Shown: one piece after another, positions 7,801 to 16,242 of the stretch
Numbering within the stretch: position 1 is the first letter of the stretch
How the letters are laid out: each line of letters opens with the position of its first letter
Assembly: GCF_002582035.1 (NCBI RefSeq)
Contig: NZ_NUQE01000009.1
Span: 1-48,695 of the forward strand
Direction of reading: 5' to 3'
Source: Bacillus pseudomycoides
Lineage (GTDB): Bacteria; Bacillota; Bacilli; Bacillales; Bacillaceae_G
Length of the DNA: 48,695 nt
Program-made: the position numbers and the translations under genes
Notes under the pieces: model-generated
The model's database searches: none
Told to the model about the DNA's origin: nothing
What the model saw: the letters and a program-made list of their open reading frames with translations, nothing else

Positions 7801-8585
7801 TCTCCTTTGAACACTGGCGGACGCTTCTCTAGAAATGCTGTAATTCCCTCTTTATGATCCACTGTTTTTCTCATTGCATACTGACCGCGTTTTTCAAGCT
7901 GAAGTGTTTGTTCTAACGAGGAGCGGTTCACTTCGGCTAAAATTTGCTTCGTTTGAATCATTGCGCCAATTGGTTTTTGCAGCCATTCATTGATTTTTTG
8001 TTTTACAGCATCTTGGAAATTCTCACCGATCACTTCATCAATCATTCCGATTTCAAGCGCTTCGGTTGCTGGTAATTTCTTTCCTTCCCAAATGATTTCT
8101 TTTGCCATATGCTCTCCAAGGCGTTTTTGTAAGAAGAAATGTCCACCACCATCTGGAATTAAAGCTATTCCAATAAAGTTCATCGCAATAATGGATGAAC
8201 TATCAGCCATTACGTAATCAGCTGTTAATGCAATGCTGAGTCCAAGGCCTGCCGTCGGGCCATGAATCGCACTAATAACAAGCTTTGGCATTGTATAAAG
8301 CGTCACAATAATTTCGGAAATAGTATTCATAATTCCTTCAAACGCACTTTCATCTCCACTTACTAACATCGACTTAATATCGCCGCCCGCAGAAAAACCA
8401 CGGCCGTTTCCGCACAGCACAACAATATGCACAGAGCTTGCAGCCACTTCTTTTAACTTTTGTAATAGTTCTTTCAACGTCTGCTCATCTAACGCATTTA
8501 ACACTTGCGGACGATTTAACATAATTGTCGCAATTCGTCCTTCATATTTTACAATTACTGATTCTGCCTTGCTTGAAACTGTCAT
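7797..8585 (-). CDS. Enoyl-CoA hydratase/isomerase family protein (crotonase)
   Basis: 262 residues, typical crotonase length. The oxyanion-hole segments are visible: GNGRGFSAGGDIKSM (acyl-CoA binding) and HGPTAGLGLSIALTADYVMA. The Glu pair of classical enoyl-CoA hydratases is not obvious (the second region reads IALIPDGGGHFFLQKRLG), closer to PaaG/YhaR-type isomerases. B. subtilis has yhaR near hemZ, as here, so it may be the YhaR counterpart; symbol withheld. RBS GAAGGAGAGGG. The TAA stop lies within the TTTAT end of a short bcr1 element, so the native 3' UTR has been replaced. Confidence 0.85.
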   Translation of the reverse strand: MTVSSKAESVIVKYEGRIATIMLNRPQVLNALDEQTLKELLQKLKEVAASSVHIVVLCGNGRGFSAGGDIKSMLVSGDESAFEGIMNTISEIIVTLYTMPKLVISAIHGPTAGLGLSIALTADYVMADSSSIIAMNFIGIALIPDGGGHFFLQKRLGEHMAKEIIWEGKKLPATEALEIGMIDEVIGENFQDAVKQKINEWLQKPIGAMIQTKQILAEVNRSSLEQTLQLEKRGQYAMRKTVDHKEGITAFLEKRPPVFKGE

Positions 8586-8798
8586 ACATTCCCTCTCCTT
8601 CTCAATCTGTTATACTTATATAATTACAGAAAGGGATTTCAAAAACCTTCTTTTTTCTTAATTTTCCGTCAAATTCATATAAATTTTGTTCCAAATTACA
8701 ACAATACTATAGAATATAGCGGAAATGTAACAAACAACCCGCCACTGCCGATATCTACATGAACAAATTCAGTAACTTTCTCTATTTGTATTCTTTCG

Positions 8799-8807
8799 TG
8801 GTATAAT
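8799..8807 (+). promoter_or_regulatory. Extended -10 promoter of the 157-residue gene
   Basis: TGGTATAAT, an extended -10 box, sits 30 bp before the ATG at 8838; no good -35 is seen, as is common for extended -10 promoters. Confidence 0.5.
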
Positions 8808-8837
8808 GAACCATTACATTACAATTATGGAGGACCT

Positions 8838-9311
8838 ATGCTAACTTTTGAAGAAAAATTAACGATTATTGAATCCTTTCCAGGACTAGAAAGAAAAAAC
8901 GTATCCCTTGGGCGCATTAATTTTCATTATGAAGAAAGTCGCCTAGACAAAAAGAACGTTGTGTACCATTTACATCCAAACGGAAATGGCTTCGTATATG
9001 CCGGGCATCTAAAAGGCTACAAAACGAACGATAAAGGAATGGTTAACATCCGTGATTTTTCAGCGGATGAACTTCGCTCATTACTTGAAAAATCACTTGA
9101 TGCCCTTTCACAAGAACCGATAGAAGAAATCACACTTACTGACGATTTCCAAGAGGAAGAGTGGATCAACGAAGACAAGCACATACTAACTCTTATAAAA
9201 GAAGATGAAGATTTGTGGAACGTTTATGCTGGACTAAATTTGGACGGCACATTCAACTCTTACAAAGAAGCAGCACAATACCTTGATGAAGAAGGATTTA
9301 CACGTAAATAA
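8838..9311 (+). CDS. Hypothetical acidic cytosolic protein
   Basis: 157 residues, strongly acidic, no signal peptide or membrane helix. Not recognised. The N-terminal half has alternating beta-like segments (GRINFHYEES, GNGFVYAGHLKGY); the C-terminal part contains LWNVYAGLNLDGTFNSYKEA and ends DEEGFTRK. Good RBS (TATGGAGGACCT) and a terminator just after the stop, so it is a single-gene unit, divergent from the crotonase gene. Confidence 0.75.
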   Translation: MLTFEEKLTIIESFPGLERKNVSLGRINFHYEESRLDKKNVVYHLHPNGNGFVYAGHLKGYKTNDKGMVNIRDFSADELRSLLEKSLDALSQEPIEEITLTDDFQEEEWINEDKHILTLIKEDEDLWNVYAGLNLDGTFNSYKEAAQYLDEEGFTRK

Positions 9312-9315
9312 AAAA

Positions 9316-9343
9316 GGCGCTCTTTCCAAGTAGGAAGAGCGTC
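9316..9343. terminator. Terminator between the 157-residue gene and rluF
   Basis: GGCGCTCTTTCC / GGAAGAGCGTC stem between convergent stops, T-rich on the plus side and A-rich before it, so usable from both sides. Confidence 0.8.
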
Positions 9344-9351
9344 TTTCTCAT

Positions 9352-10041
9352 TTATCCTAACAATGCCAAGAGCTCACTCAGCTCTTCCTCCGTAAGGTCC
9401 CGCCACTCTCCCGTTTCAATTCCATCTACTACAATATTCATAATCCGAATGCGTTCTAATCGAGTGACTGTATATCCGAACGCTCGGCACATACGGCGAA
9501 TTTGACGATTCATTCCTTGTGTCAGAATAATACGAAATACACAATCACTTATGCGATATATATCACACGGATTTGTTTTTCCATCACGAATCGTTACACC
9601 ACCAGCCATTCCTTCTAAAAAAGCATCATCAAATGGCTTATCCACCGTTACAATATACTCTTTTTCATGACCATATTCAGAGCGCATCATTTTATTTACG
9701 ATATCACCGTCATTTGTCATTAAAATTAATCCTTGCGACGCTTTATCTAAGCGGCCAATCGGAAAAATGCGCTCTGGATAATTAACAAAATCAATAATAT
9801 TTCCTTCTATATGCTTCGCTGCTGTACAAGTAATCCCTACAGGTTTGTTTAAAGCAATATAAATAGGGAGTGTCTTAGTTGGAATTGGCTTCCCATCAAC
9901 AAGTACAATGTCCCCAGGCTCAACCTCTTGTCCTGGCTCACAAATCTCTCCATTAACGGTAATTCGCTTTGCATCAATAAGGCGATTTGTTTCTCTTCTT
10001 GAATAGTAACCCGTTTCACTGATGAATTTATTAATTCTCAT
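9352..10041 (-). CDS. rluF: 23S rRNA pseudouridine synthase RluF
   Basis: 229 residues with the ATG preceded by GAAAGGAAC; a longer in-frame start 24 bases upstream lacks an RBS. Order of parts: S4 RNA-binding domain (MRINKFISETGYYSRRETNR), then the pseudouridine synthase core with the catalytic Asp motif GRLDKASQGLILMTNDG and the RsuA/RluB-type C-terminal signature GMNRQIRRMCRAFGYTVTRL. The RluF/RluB/RsuA clade converts one uridine in rRNA; RluF acts on 23S U2604 in E. coli. Assignment to RluF rather than RluB rests on the short length and the FINEDG-free start, so the clade is surer than the exact target. Confidence 0.87.
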   Translation of the reverse strand: MRINKFISETGYYSRRETNRLIDAKRITVNGEICEPGQEVEPGDIVLVDGKPIPTKTLPIYIALNKPVGITCTAAKHIEGNIIDFVNYPERIFPIGRLDKASQGLILMTNDGDIVNKMMRSEYGHEKEYIVTVDKPFDDAFLEGMAGGVTIRDGKTNPCDIYRISDCVFRIILTQGMNRQIRRMCRAFGYTVTRLERIRIMNIVVDGIETGEWRDLTEEELSELLALLG

Positions 10042-10114
10042 GCAAAGTTCCTTTCTTATTTGCAATTCACATATGCTAGCACTTTCACTATTCTATCATG
10101 AATGTATAATACAA

Positions 10115-10156
10115 AAAAAACACACAGCGCCATAGCCAAATGGGTGTGTGTTTTTT
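10115..10156 (-). terminator. Terminator, probably of the psp operon
   Basis: AAAAAACACACA / TGTGTGTTTTTT stem with A/T runs on both sides. Reading leftward it is the first terminator after the DUF4247 gene, but it is separated from that stop codon by the full-length bcr1 copy. Confidence 0.7.
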
Positions 10157-10166
10157 ATATTTCTCG

Positions 10167-10319
10167 TTTATCCCGCATTAACGGGTAGTAGGACCCCCAC
10201 CTCAAAATTCAGAGAAAAGCGAAGAAGATAGGTGGGGGGGTAACTGCCCGTAAAAGCCCGATTGGTGAGAGCTTTCCATCAGTGGGGGTTGCCCCCCACT
10301 GATGGAAGTTTCACTTTAT
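10167..10319 (+). repeat. bcr1 repeat, full length (153 bp)
   Basis: Runs from TTTATCCCGCATTAACGGG to GATGGAAGTTTCACTTTAT, with TTTAT at both ends (10167-10171 and 10315-10319), matching the published ~155-bp bcr1 with 5-bp TTTAT target duplications. Internal complementary blocks (CCCCCACCT / AGGTGGGGGG, and CATCAGTGGGGG / CCCCCACTGATG) predict a folded RNA. The right TTTAT contains the stop codon of the DUF4247 gene. Confidence 0.92.
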
Positions 10320-11128
10320 CGTCTCTTCGTAATTTTCCCAGTACCTCCAACTCTCGTTTTCGGAGGGGATGTGTTTTTTGGAGGAGTAGTGATAGATGAC
10401 TTGGGCTTAACGTCTGATCCGCTTGGTTTATCAGGTGATTTAATGATTTTCCCTTTATTCTGCTCAGATGGCGGGACAGTTTGCTTCTCTTTTTTCGTAA
10501 CACCGTCTTCGCTTCCTACAGATGTACCGGAATTATTTACTTTGTCACTTCTCTTAATAATAGATCCAGTACCTTGTTTTGTTAGTGGCGGCATTGTTTT
10601 TTTCTCTTGAGCAGTAGGCGGACGATAATCAATTACTGGTTTATGTGCTTTTCGATCTGTATATCCTCGGTAATCACCTTTATATGATTTGTGAGAATCA
10701 AATAAACTGGTGACTATACTTCCTACAATGTAACCTTCTAAAAAAGATGGTTGATAATTTTGGCGAACAAACTCATTATTACTTACTTCAATTAATGTAT
10801 CGGATGGTTTCTCCTTATCCTTCTGAATGTTATACCACTCATCAGGATACACAAGAAACATTTGATTCTCATCTTCTTTAGAGATTTGCTCTGGCTTTTT
10901 TTGATCGGCCAGTTTTTTTGCTATGTCTGGAACAGATTCATTCGCAGCCCTATATACATATGATTCTTGCTTTCCGTCTTTTACAACGGATTCTAACGGA
11001 TAAAGATCTTTAACCTTTTTGTCATTATCGCAACCTGATAATGTAAAAAGTGCGAGTACGAATACAATAGAAACCGCAATGGTAACTGCTATGGATGCTT
11101 TCATCATGGTAAACAGTCGTTTTAACAT
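10316..11128 (-). CDS. DUF4247 lipoprotein of the psp operon
   Basis: 270 residues. Signal peptide with lipobox LSGC (Cys33) predicts a lipoprotein on the outer face of the membrane. Residues about 40-160 form the DUF4247 domain (VPDIAKKLADQKKPEQIS, MFLVYPDEWYNIQ, and a hydrophobic FLEGYIVGSIVTSLF). The last 100 residues are a low-complexity Pro/Thr/Lys tail with repeated GSIIKRSDK / GKIIKSPDK / GKITKRR units. Fourth and last gene of the operon, 12 bp after DUF4178. Its TAA stop is shared with the bcr1 end. Function unknown; co-occurrence with PspA suggests envelope stress. Confidence 0.8.
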   Translation of the reverse strand: MLKRLFTMMKASIAVTIAVSIVFVLALFTLSGCDNDKKVKDLYPLESVVKDGKQESYVYRAANESVPDIAKKLADQKKPEQISKEDENQMFLVYPDEWYNIQKDKEKPSDTLIEVSNNEFVRQNYQPSFLEGYIVGSIVTSLFDSHKSYKGDYRGYTDRKAHKPVIDYRPPTAQEKKTMPPLTKQGTGSIIKRSDKVNNSGTSVGSEDGVTKKEKQTVPPSEQNKGKIIKSPDKPSGSDVKPKSSITTPPKNTSPPKTRVGGTGKITKRR

Positions 11129-11140
11129 GATTGCACCCCC

Positions 11141-11647
11141 TTACGTCGCCCGTATGATTTGTACATCTGCCGTAAGAATTGTTTCTCCTTCGTACATCAT
11201 TGTACGCCCTTCTTGCCATTCAATTCTGAGCAATTTACGATTGTCAGATTGAAACTCCCAAACATATTGTTCGCCAGATACTGCAAACGGTGTTTTTCCA
11301 GTAATAGATGCCCGGCAAGAATATTGTTCTTCCATATAATACTCTAAATCATCCATTTCAATTGTAGTAGGGATTTCGTTGAAAGAATCTAATCGCCCAT
11401 CAATTGGTGTATATAATTCATAATAGACCTTTTCGCGATTTTCAATCTTTAAATAACGAATTGTATTTCCGTCCTGCAATGTTAAGAAAATCTCGTTTCG
11501 TTCATGCATACGTGTTTTCCCTATAATTTCATAAGTAACCAAAGATACCTCAAGAATATCCCCAGGTTCTAAAGACAGCACGCTTTTCTCAGGCTTAACA
11601 GGTTCAGGACTTTTCAATATATTTTTAATGCGTTTAAATAAACTCAA
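11141..11647 (-). CDS. DUF4178 protein of the psp operon
   Basis: 168 residues, no membrane helix; predicted cytosolic or membrane-associated, beta-rich. DUF4178 features seen: SLEPGDILEVSLVTYEIIGK near residue 25-45, the central WxxY-type beta strands (LEYYMEEQYSCRASI) and the C-terminal VWEFQSDNRKLLRIEWQEG. Start is TTG with GGAGGGG eight bases upstream. Third gene of the operon, 24 bp after DUF350 and 12 bp before DUF4247. DUF4178 is repeatedly seen with PspA and DUF350 in diverse bacteria, but no biochemical role is established to my knowledge. Confidence 0.8.
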   Translation of the reverse strand: MSLFKRIKNILKSPEPVKPEKSVLSLEPGDILEVSLVTYEIIGKTRMHERNEIFLTLQDGNTIRYLKIENREKVYYELYTPIDGRLDSFNEIPTTIEMDDLEYYMEEQYSCRASITGKTPFAVSGEQYVWEFQSDNRKLLRIEWQEGRTMMYEGETILTADVQIIRAT

Positions 11648-11671
11648 AAGCTATCCCCTCCGCTTCTTATT

Positions 11672-12076
11672 TTAAAGACACGCTGCTAAAATGAGAGCGC
11701 CAACAATATGCAACGAGCCTGCTAAAAGCGCATGAGCAACTTTTCCTTGCACAGTCCCCTCCTCTAAATCTAAACCAGCTATCTTCTTCAAAATGAATTC
11801 TACTAACCTTTGTAAAATAAATAAGATAACAAAAGAAACAACAGAGGCCAACAAAGCTTGCCACAAATCGTTTGACTTCAAGATCGACTGTGACAAAATA
11901 TATCCTTGTGCAAACAGCTTCATGACAAAACGAGTCGTTACAGCAATGTTTCCTTTTTTTATCTCCGCTAAATCTTTATATTTAGTAAAGATAGAATCTA
12001 TCCACATAAGTACAAATAAAAGAACAGCACTTGACAGCGTCCATACAAACATTGCCACAATATTCATCCATGTCAT
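11672..12076 (-). CDS. DUF350 membrane protein of the psp operon
   Basis: 134 residues with four hydrophobic helices (about 5-27, 47-65, 72-93, 110-132), the DUF350/YjfL layout. A long segment between helices one and two has KYKDLAEIKKGNIAVTTRF, the family's conserved EIKKGN(I/V)AVA-like motif. Clear RBS (AAGGGGGG). Separated from pspA by 109 bp carrying a hairpin (12113-12151). DUF350 proteins usually travel with PspA, DUF4178 or polyamine-modifying enzymes and are thought to act in envelope stress; mechanism unknown. Confidence 0.82.
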   Translation of the reverse strand: MTWMNIVAMFVWTLSSAVLLFVLMWIDSIFTKYKDLAEIKKGNIAVTTRFVMKLFAQGYILSQSILKSNDLWQALLASVVSFVILFILQRLVEFILKKIAGLDLEEGTVQGKVAHALLAGSLHIVGALILAACL

Positions 12077-12112
12077 TACAAATCCCCCCTTACCCCTTTT
12101 AAGTAAAAATAG

Positions 12113-12151
12113 AGAACCGACATTATCCAGTCCTTACGACATGTCGGTTCT
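12113..12151 (-). terminator. Hairpin between pspA and DUF350, possible attenuator
   Basis: An 11-bp perfect stem, AGAACCGACAT / ATGTCGGTTCT, lies 35 bp after the pspA stop. On the minus strand it is followed by CTCTATTTTTAC, a moderate T-run. Partial termination here would make more PspA than its three partners, or the stem could stabilise the pspA mRNA 3' end. Confidence 0.6.
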
Positions 12152-12185
12152 TTAAATAAATTTTCTATAATGTCTTTTAAACGAA

Positions 12186-12851
12186 TTATTTCTCGTACTG
12201 CTTCATAATACGAGCTAACTCATCTTCCACCTGTTTATCTTTATTCATATTCGCAAACTCTTCATCTAACGACTTTTCTTTTTTGTATATTTCACCGCTT
12301 GCTTCTGCTTCCGCTTCTAGTTGAAGAGCTTTTTCCTCCATACGACTTAAACCAGCTTTTGCTGTATCTGCATCAAATCCAGACATGGCCTTATTAATAT
12401 TCTTTTGCGCTTTGGCTGCATTCACTCTTGCAACAAGTGTTTCACGTTTGTTCTTTAACTCCGTCAATTGCTTGCGCATCTCTTCTAATTTTGCACGAAG
12501 ATTATCAGCCGCTAGTTTATTTTGCTCATAACTCGTTTTATACTCATTCATTTTTTGTTCTGCAGTTTTCTTTTCCTCTAAAGCACGGCGCGCAAGATCA
12601 ATGTTGTTTGCCTGTACAGCCATATGCGCTTGTTCCTCGCGTTTCGTTACAAGTGCAGATTGTTCTTCGTATAATAATTTGAACTTTTTCTCAAGTGCAA
12701 TTTGAGCAGCTACGCTCTTCTCAGCTTCCTGTACATCCTCTTGCATATCACGTAAATATTGATCAGTCATCTTAACTGGATCTTCAGCTTTTTCAATTAA
12801 AGCATATACATTTGACATCGTTAAATCACGCAATCTTTTAAACATAGACAT
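12186..12851 (-). CDS. pspA: PspA/IM30/Vipp1 family envelope-stress protein
   Basis: 221 residues, almost entirely helical coiled coil, as in PspA/LiaH. The N-terminal amphipathic membrane-binding helix is MSMFKRLRDLTMSNVYALIE, then EDPVKMTDQYLRDMQEDV, both characteristic. The long Gln/Glu/Lys-rich hairpin follows (ALVTKREEQAHMAVQANN), and the final helices have GFDADTAKAGLSRMEEKA. Such proteins polymerise (ESCRT-III-like) at damaged inner membranes. RBS AGGAGGG. First gene of an operon with DUF350, DUF4178 and DUF4247, which differs from the B. subtilis pspA-ydjGHI and liaIH operons. Confidence 0.92.
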   Translation of the reverse strand: MSMFKRLRDLTMSNVYALIEKAEDPVKMTDQYLRDMQEDVQEAEKSVAAQIALEKKFKLLYEEQSALVTKREEQAHMAVQANNIDLARRALEEKKTAEQKMNEYKTSYEQNKLAADNLRAKLEEMRKQLTELKNKRETLVARVNAAKAQKNINKAMSGFDADTAKAGLSRMEEKALQLEAEAEASGEIYKKEKSLDEEFANMNKDKQVEDELARIMKQYEK

Positions 12852-12983
12852 AAAGAATCCCTCCTATAAATGAAATAACAATTCAAACTCAATTACAGAC
12901 AAAACAATCCCTAAATATTACTACAAAGTAAAAATATTCATATTTTCTAAATTATGTGTTTATTATAACAAAATCACGCGAAA

Positions 12984-13015
12984 AAAGCACAGCTTCAAAA
13001 ATTAAACTGTGCTTT
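12984..13015 (-). terminator. Terminator of the acyl-CoA ligase gene
   Basis: Minus-strand stem AAAGCACAG / CTGTGCTTT followed by TTTTTTCGC. It directly follows a partial bcr1 copy, so the repeat lies between stop codon and terminator. Confidence 0.8.
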
Positions 13016-13043
13016 CCCCCCACTAATGGAAGTTTCACTTTAT
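13016..13043 (+). repeat. bcr1 repeat, right end only
   Basis: CCCCCACTAATGGAAGTTTC plus ACTTTAT, the right end of bcr1, ending one base before the TAG stop of the acyl-CoA ligase gene. The left part is gone. Confidence 0.75.
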
Positions 13044-13044
13044 A

Positions 13045-14604
13045 CTACGACTTCGCCGCTTCCTTCAAAGCTTCGCGCAACACAAATTTCTGTAATTTTC
13101 CGCTCGCATTACGCGGAAGCTCTTTCGCAAATACGTAATGACGAGGACGTTTATAATCAGCTAATTCATCACTTTCCTTACAATAACGGTCTAATTCCTC
13201 TTCTGTTAATGACTCATCTTTCTTCACAACTACCGCTACTACGCGCTCGCCCCATAATTCATCTGGCTCTCCAAGTACAGCAACATCTAGAATACCATCA
13301 TGACTATGCAAGAAATCTTCAATTTCGCGCGGATAAACGTTCACACCACCGCTAATGACCATATCGTCAACACGATCTGCCACGTATAAATAACCATCTT
13401 TATCAAAATAGCCAAGATCACCGGAATGATACCAGCCTTTATACATTGCTTTTTTATTTGCTTCTTCGCGGTTATAGTATCCAGCCATCATAGTTGGTCC
13501 GCGTAAAATAATTTCTCCAACTTCGTAAGGCGGAAGTACATCTTCTGGTTCTGATGGTTCATCTTCCTTTGACTTGACGATGCGCACTTCATGGCTAAAG
13601 CAAGGTGTCCCTGCTGATCCTGCTTTTGTAAGTTGATCTTCTTCTACAAGAAACGCTACAACAGGTCCAAACTCTGTCATCCCGTAAATTTGCACAAGGT
13701 CGATATAAAGACGTTCTTTGCATTCTTTCACAAGCGCCGGCGCCATTGCCGCTCCGCCGTAAACCCCTATCTTCATTGAGGTTAAATCATATTTTGTTAA
13801 ATCATCTTGCAGCAACATGTTCCACATTGTCGGCGCTGCAAAAAACGTTGTAACTTTTTCTTCTTGAATTGTTTCTAACACTGTTTTCGTATCAAAATGG
13901 TGTAAAATAACATTTTTCCCGCCAACTTGAATACGCGGCAGAAAACCAGCGTTTAACTCACCGCAGTGATATAGCGGTGCTACGATTAATCCGACGCTAT
14001 CACGTGTATATTTTATATAATACGTACAAAGCATACTATGCTCTGCCATGTCCCGGTGGCGATGCAGCACTCCTTTTGGATTTCCAGTCGTACCGCTCGT
14101 ATATAGCATAGAGCAATAATCCATTTCATCAACTTCAATGTCGATTGGTTCTGCTTTCGCTTCGTTTACTTTTTCATGATAAGAAGCGGCATAAGACGGT
14201 ACATCATCTTCAATGCACCAAAATGAAGTATGCGGAAAATCACGTTCAATCATAGAAATTGTTGGTTCAACTTCTTTTTCAAACACAACAACTTTAGAGG
14301 AAGCATCTTGCAATATGTAGGAAACTTCTTTTGCTTTTAAGCGGAAATTGATTGGATTAAAGATGGCGCCTATCTTCGTACAAGCTAGGTAAACTGTTAC
14401 AAATTCATGCGAATTATATAAGTAAACAGAAACGCGGTCCCCTTTTCTTACTCCTTCTGCAAGTAGTGCATGTGCAGTTTTATTTACCACCTCATCCCAC
14501 TGTTTATATGTCCAGCGAATGTTTTTTGCAGGTTCTACTAACGCTTCTTTTTGTGGATATTTTTGCACAGCTAGGTCAAAAATTCTGCCAATAGTCATAT
14601 ACAT
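13045..14604 (-). CDS. Acyl-CoA synthetase (AMP-forming), fatty acid-type
   Basis: 519 residues, ANL superfamily. AMP-binding P-loop YTSGTTGNPKGVLHRH around residues 168-183; A5 motif QIYGMTEFGPV; A7 YHSGDLGYFDKDGYLYVADR; A8 hinge DDMVISGGVNVYPREIED; A10 catalytic Lys in PRNASGKLQKF. It adenylates a carboxylic acid and forms its CoA thioester. The substrate cannot be read; relatives are annotated as medium/long-chain fatty acid ligases. Good RBS (GGAGGAAC). A PspA operon lies downstream beyond a terminator, hemZ upstream. Confidence 0.9.
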   Translation of the reverse strand: MYMTIGRIFDLAVQKYPQKEALVEPAKNIRWTYKQWDEVVNKTAHALLAEGVRKGDRVSVYLYNSHEFVTVYLACTKIGAIFNPINFRLKAKEVSYILQDASSKVVVFEKEVEPTISMIERDFPHTSFWCIEDDVPSYAASYHEKVNEAKAEPIDIEVDEMDYCSMLYTSGTTGNPKGVLHRHRDMAEHSMLCTYYIKYTRDSVGLIVAPLYHCGELNAGFLPRIQVGGKNVILHHFDTKTVLETIQEEKVTTFFAAPTMWNMLLQDDLTKYDLTSMKIGVYGGAAMAPALVKECKERLYIDLVQIYGMTEFGPVVAFLVEEDQLTKAGSAGTPCFSHEVRIVKSKEDEPSEPEDVLPPYEVGEIILRGPTMMAGYYNREEANKKAMYKGWYHSGDLGYFDKDGYLYVADRVDDMVISGGVNVYPREIEDFLHSHDGILDVAVLGEPDELWGERVVAVVVKKDESLTEEELDRYCKESDELADYKRPRHYVFAKELPRNASGKLQKFVLREALKEAAKS

Positions 14605-14720
14605 GTCGCATGTTCCTCCTTTAAAGTTTTCATAATTTTATGATTTCGTTCACAATTAGACATCTCCTCCTAATTTTTACTTCCTTTTTCTGATCATTCT
14701 CGACAACGTTTTACATAAAT

Positions 14721-14751
14721 AAAAAAAAGAAACCGCCAAACTGGCAGTTTC
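14721..14751 (-). terminator. Terminator of hemZ
   Basis: Minus-strand stem GAAACTGCCA / TGGCGGTTTC followed by a long T-run, adjoining the stop codon. Confidence 0.85.
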
Positions 14752-16242
14752 TTATCCGAATAACTCTTGTAAAATTTTAAGTTTATCTTCTGTATACTTT
14801 ATATAGCCATCATTATACGATTTTGGATCTTTCGGGTTAGCAAAGTGCGTAATGGCACCTGTCTTTGGGTGAACAAATTTACTCGATGCACCGCAGCCAA
14901 GACCGATAATAGACTGTACTTCTTCCATAATCACGATGTTATAAATGCTCTCTTGACTTGGCATTGCATAACCAACGTTCTCTAAGTTACCTAAAATATT
15001 CTTTTGACGATATAAATAGTACGGTACGTAATTATGCTCTTTCGTCCACTCTTCTGCTTCATGCATCATCGCTGTAATCTCTTCACGGCCTGCTACTTTA
15101 TATTTACGCTTATTTTGCGTCATTTCAGAAGCACGCTTAAAGGATAATGTATGCACCGTTAGCGATTCTGGCATAAGCTTTTCTGTTTCTTCTAGTGTAT
15201 GTTTAAAGATGTCTAACCCTTCACCTGGAAGACCGATAATTAAATCCATATTAATATTGTTCATACCCATTTCGCGAGCAAGGTGGTACTTTTCAATTGT
15301 TTCTTCTACCGTATGATGACGTCCAATTGCTTTTAATGTTTCTTGATGGTATGACTGCGGATTAATACTAATTCGGTCGATATTCCATTTATTTAACACC
15401 TCTAACTTCTCTGGTGTAATTGTATCTGGACGCCCCGCTTCTACCGTTACTTCACGAACTTGTTTAACATCTGGGAACGACTCATACATTTCTTCATACA
15501 GCATGTCCATTTCTTCTGCCGTAATACTTGTTGGCGTACCGCCGCCATAGTAAATCGTCGTTACTTTCACGCCTTTTTCTTTTAAAAACTTACCGATTTC
15601 ACGAACTTCATAATGTAAACCGCCTAAGAATGAATCGACAGATCCTTGGCGTCCATTAATCGCATAAGCTGGGAATGTACAGTATGCACATTTTGTTGGA
15701 CAAAACGGAATACCAATATAAATACTTACTTCTTCTTTTAAACGATATAAATCCGGCACAACAGCGAGCTGGCAATCAACAATACGTTGCATAAGCTCAA
15801 TTTTCTCATCATGAATTAAATAACTTTCACGAAGTTCATTATGCGCTTCCTCTTTTGTCATACCGCTTTGCAACATTTTATGAAGAAGCTTCGTTGGGCG
15901 CACGCCTGTTAAAATTCCCCACTTTTGCTCCACACCTGTTAACTGCTGAAGAACAGACAGATATACATAAGAGACAACGTGCTTCACTTGCTTCATACGT
16001 TCCTTTTCTTCCGTAAAGGACGATAAATCTTTAGAAAACGTCTCTTCATACACGTTTCCTGTCTCAATTTCTGTTAAACGAGCAGAAGCTGTCACGTTTC
16101 CTTCTATATTTATATCAACAATGATATTTGCATCTTCTTTTTCAAATGCTACCGTACTTTCTTCAAAAAATAAGCCGCTAATATTTTGCAGCGGACGTAA
16201 AAAACGATCATCTTGTAACGTTTTAATTGAAATTAACAACAA
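14752..16242 (-). CDS. hemZ: Oxygen-independent coproporphyrinogen III oxidase-like HemZ
   Basis: 496 residues, radical SAM. A Bacillus HemZ-specific N-terminal extension (about 170 residues, with QKWGILTGVRPTKLLHKM) precedes the radical SAM core, whose [4Fe-4S] cluster cysteines are C181, C185 and C188 (IPFCPTKCAYCTF). The glycine-rich SAM segment YYGGGTPTS and HemN-like SINPQSYHQETLKAIGRHH follow. Family members are assigned to heme biosynthesis or related anaerobic steps; the exact reaction of HemZ is less certain than that of HemN. Start is TTG with AAAAGGTGATG upstream, an adjacent second TTG being equally possible. Monocistronic. Confidence 0.92.
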   Translation of the reverse strand: MLLISIKTLQDDRFLRPLQNISGLFFEESTVAFEKEDANIIVDINIEGNVTASARLTEIETGNVYEETFSKDLSSFTEEKERMKQVKHVVSYVYLSVLQQLTGVEQKWGILTGVRPTKLLHKMLQSGMTKEEAHNELRESYLIHDEKIELMQRIVDCQLAVVPDLYRLKEEVSIYIGIPFCPTKCAYCTFPAYAINGRQGSVDSFLGGLHYEVREIGKFLKEKGVKVTTIYYGGGTPTSITAEEMDMLYEEMYESFPDVKQVREVTVEAGRPDTITPEKLEVLNKWNIDRISINPQSYHQETLKAIGRHHTVEETIEKYHLAREMGMNNINMDLIIGLPGEGLDIFKHTLEETEKLMPESLTVHTLSFKRASEMTQNKRKYKVAGREEITAMMHEAEEWTKEHNYVPYYLYRQKNILGNLENVGYAMPSQESIYNIVIMEEVQSIIGLGCGASSKFVHPKTGAITHFANPKDPKSYNDGYIKYTEDKLKILQELFG

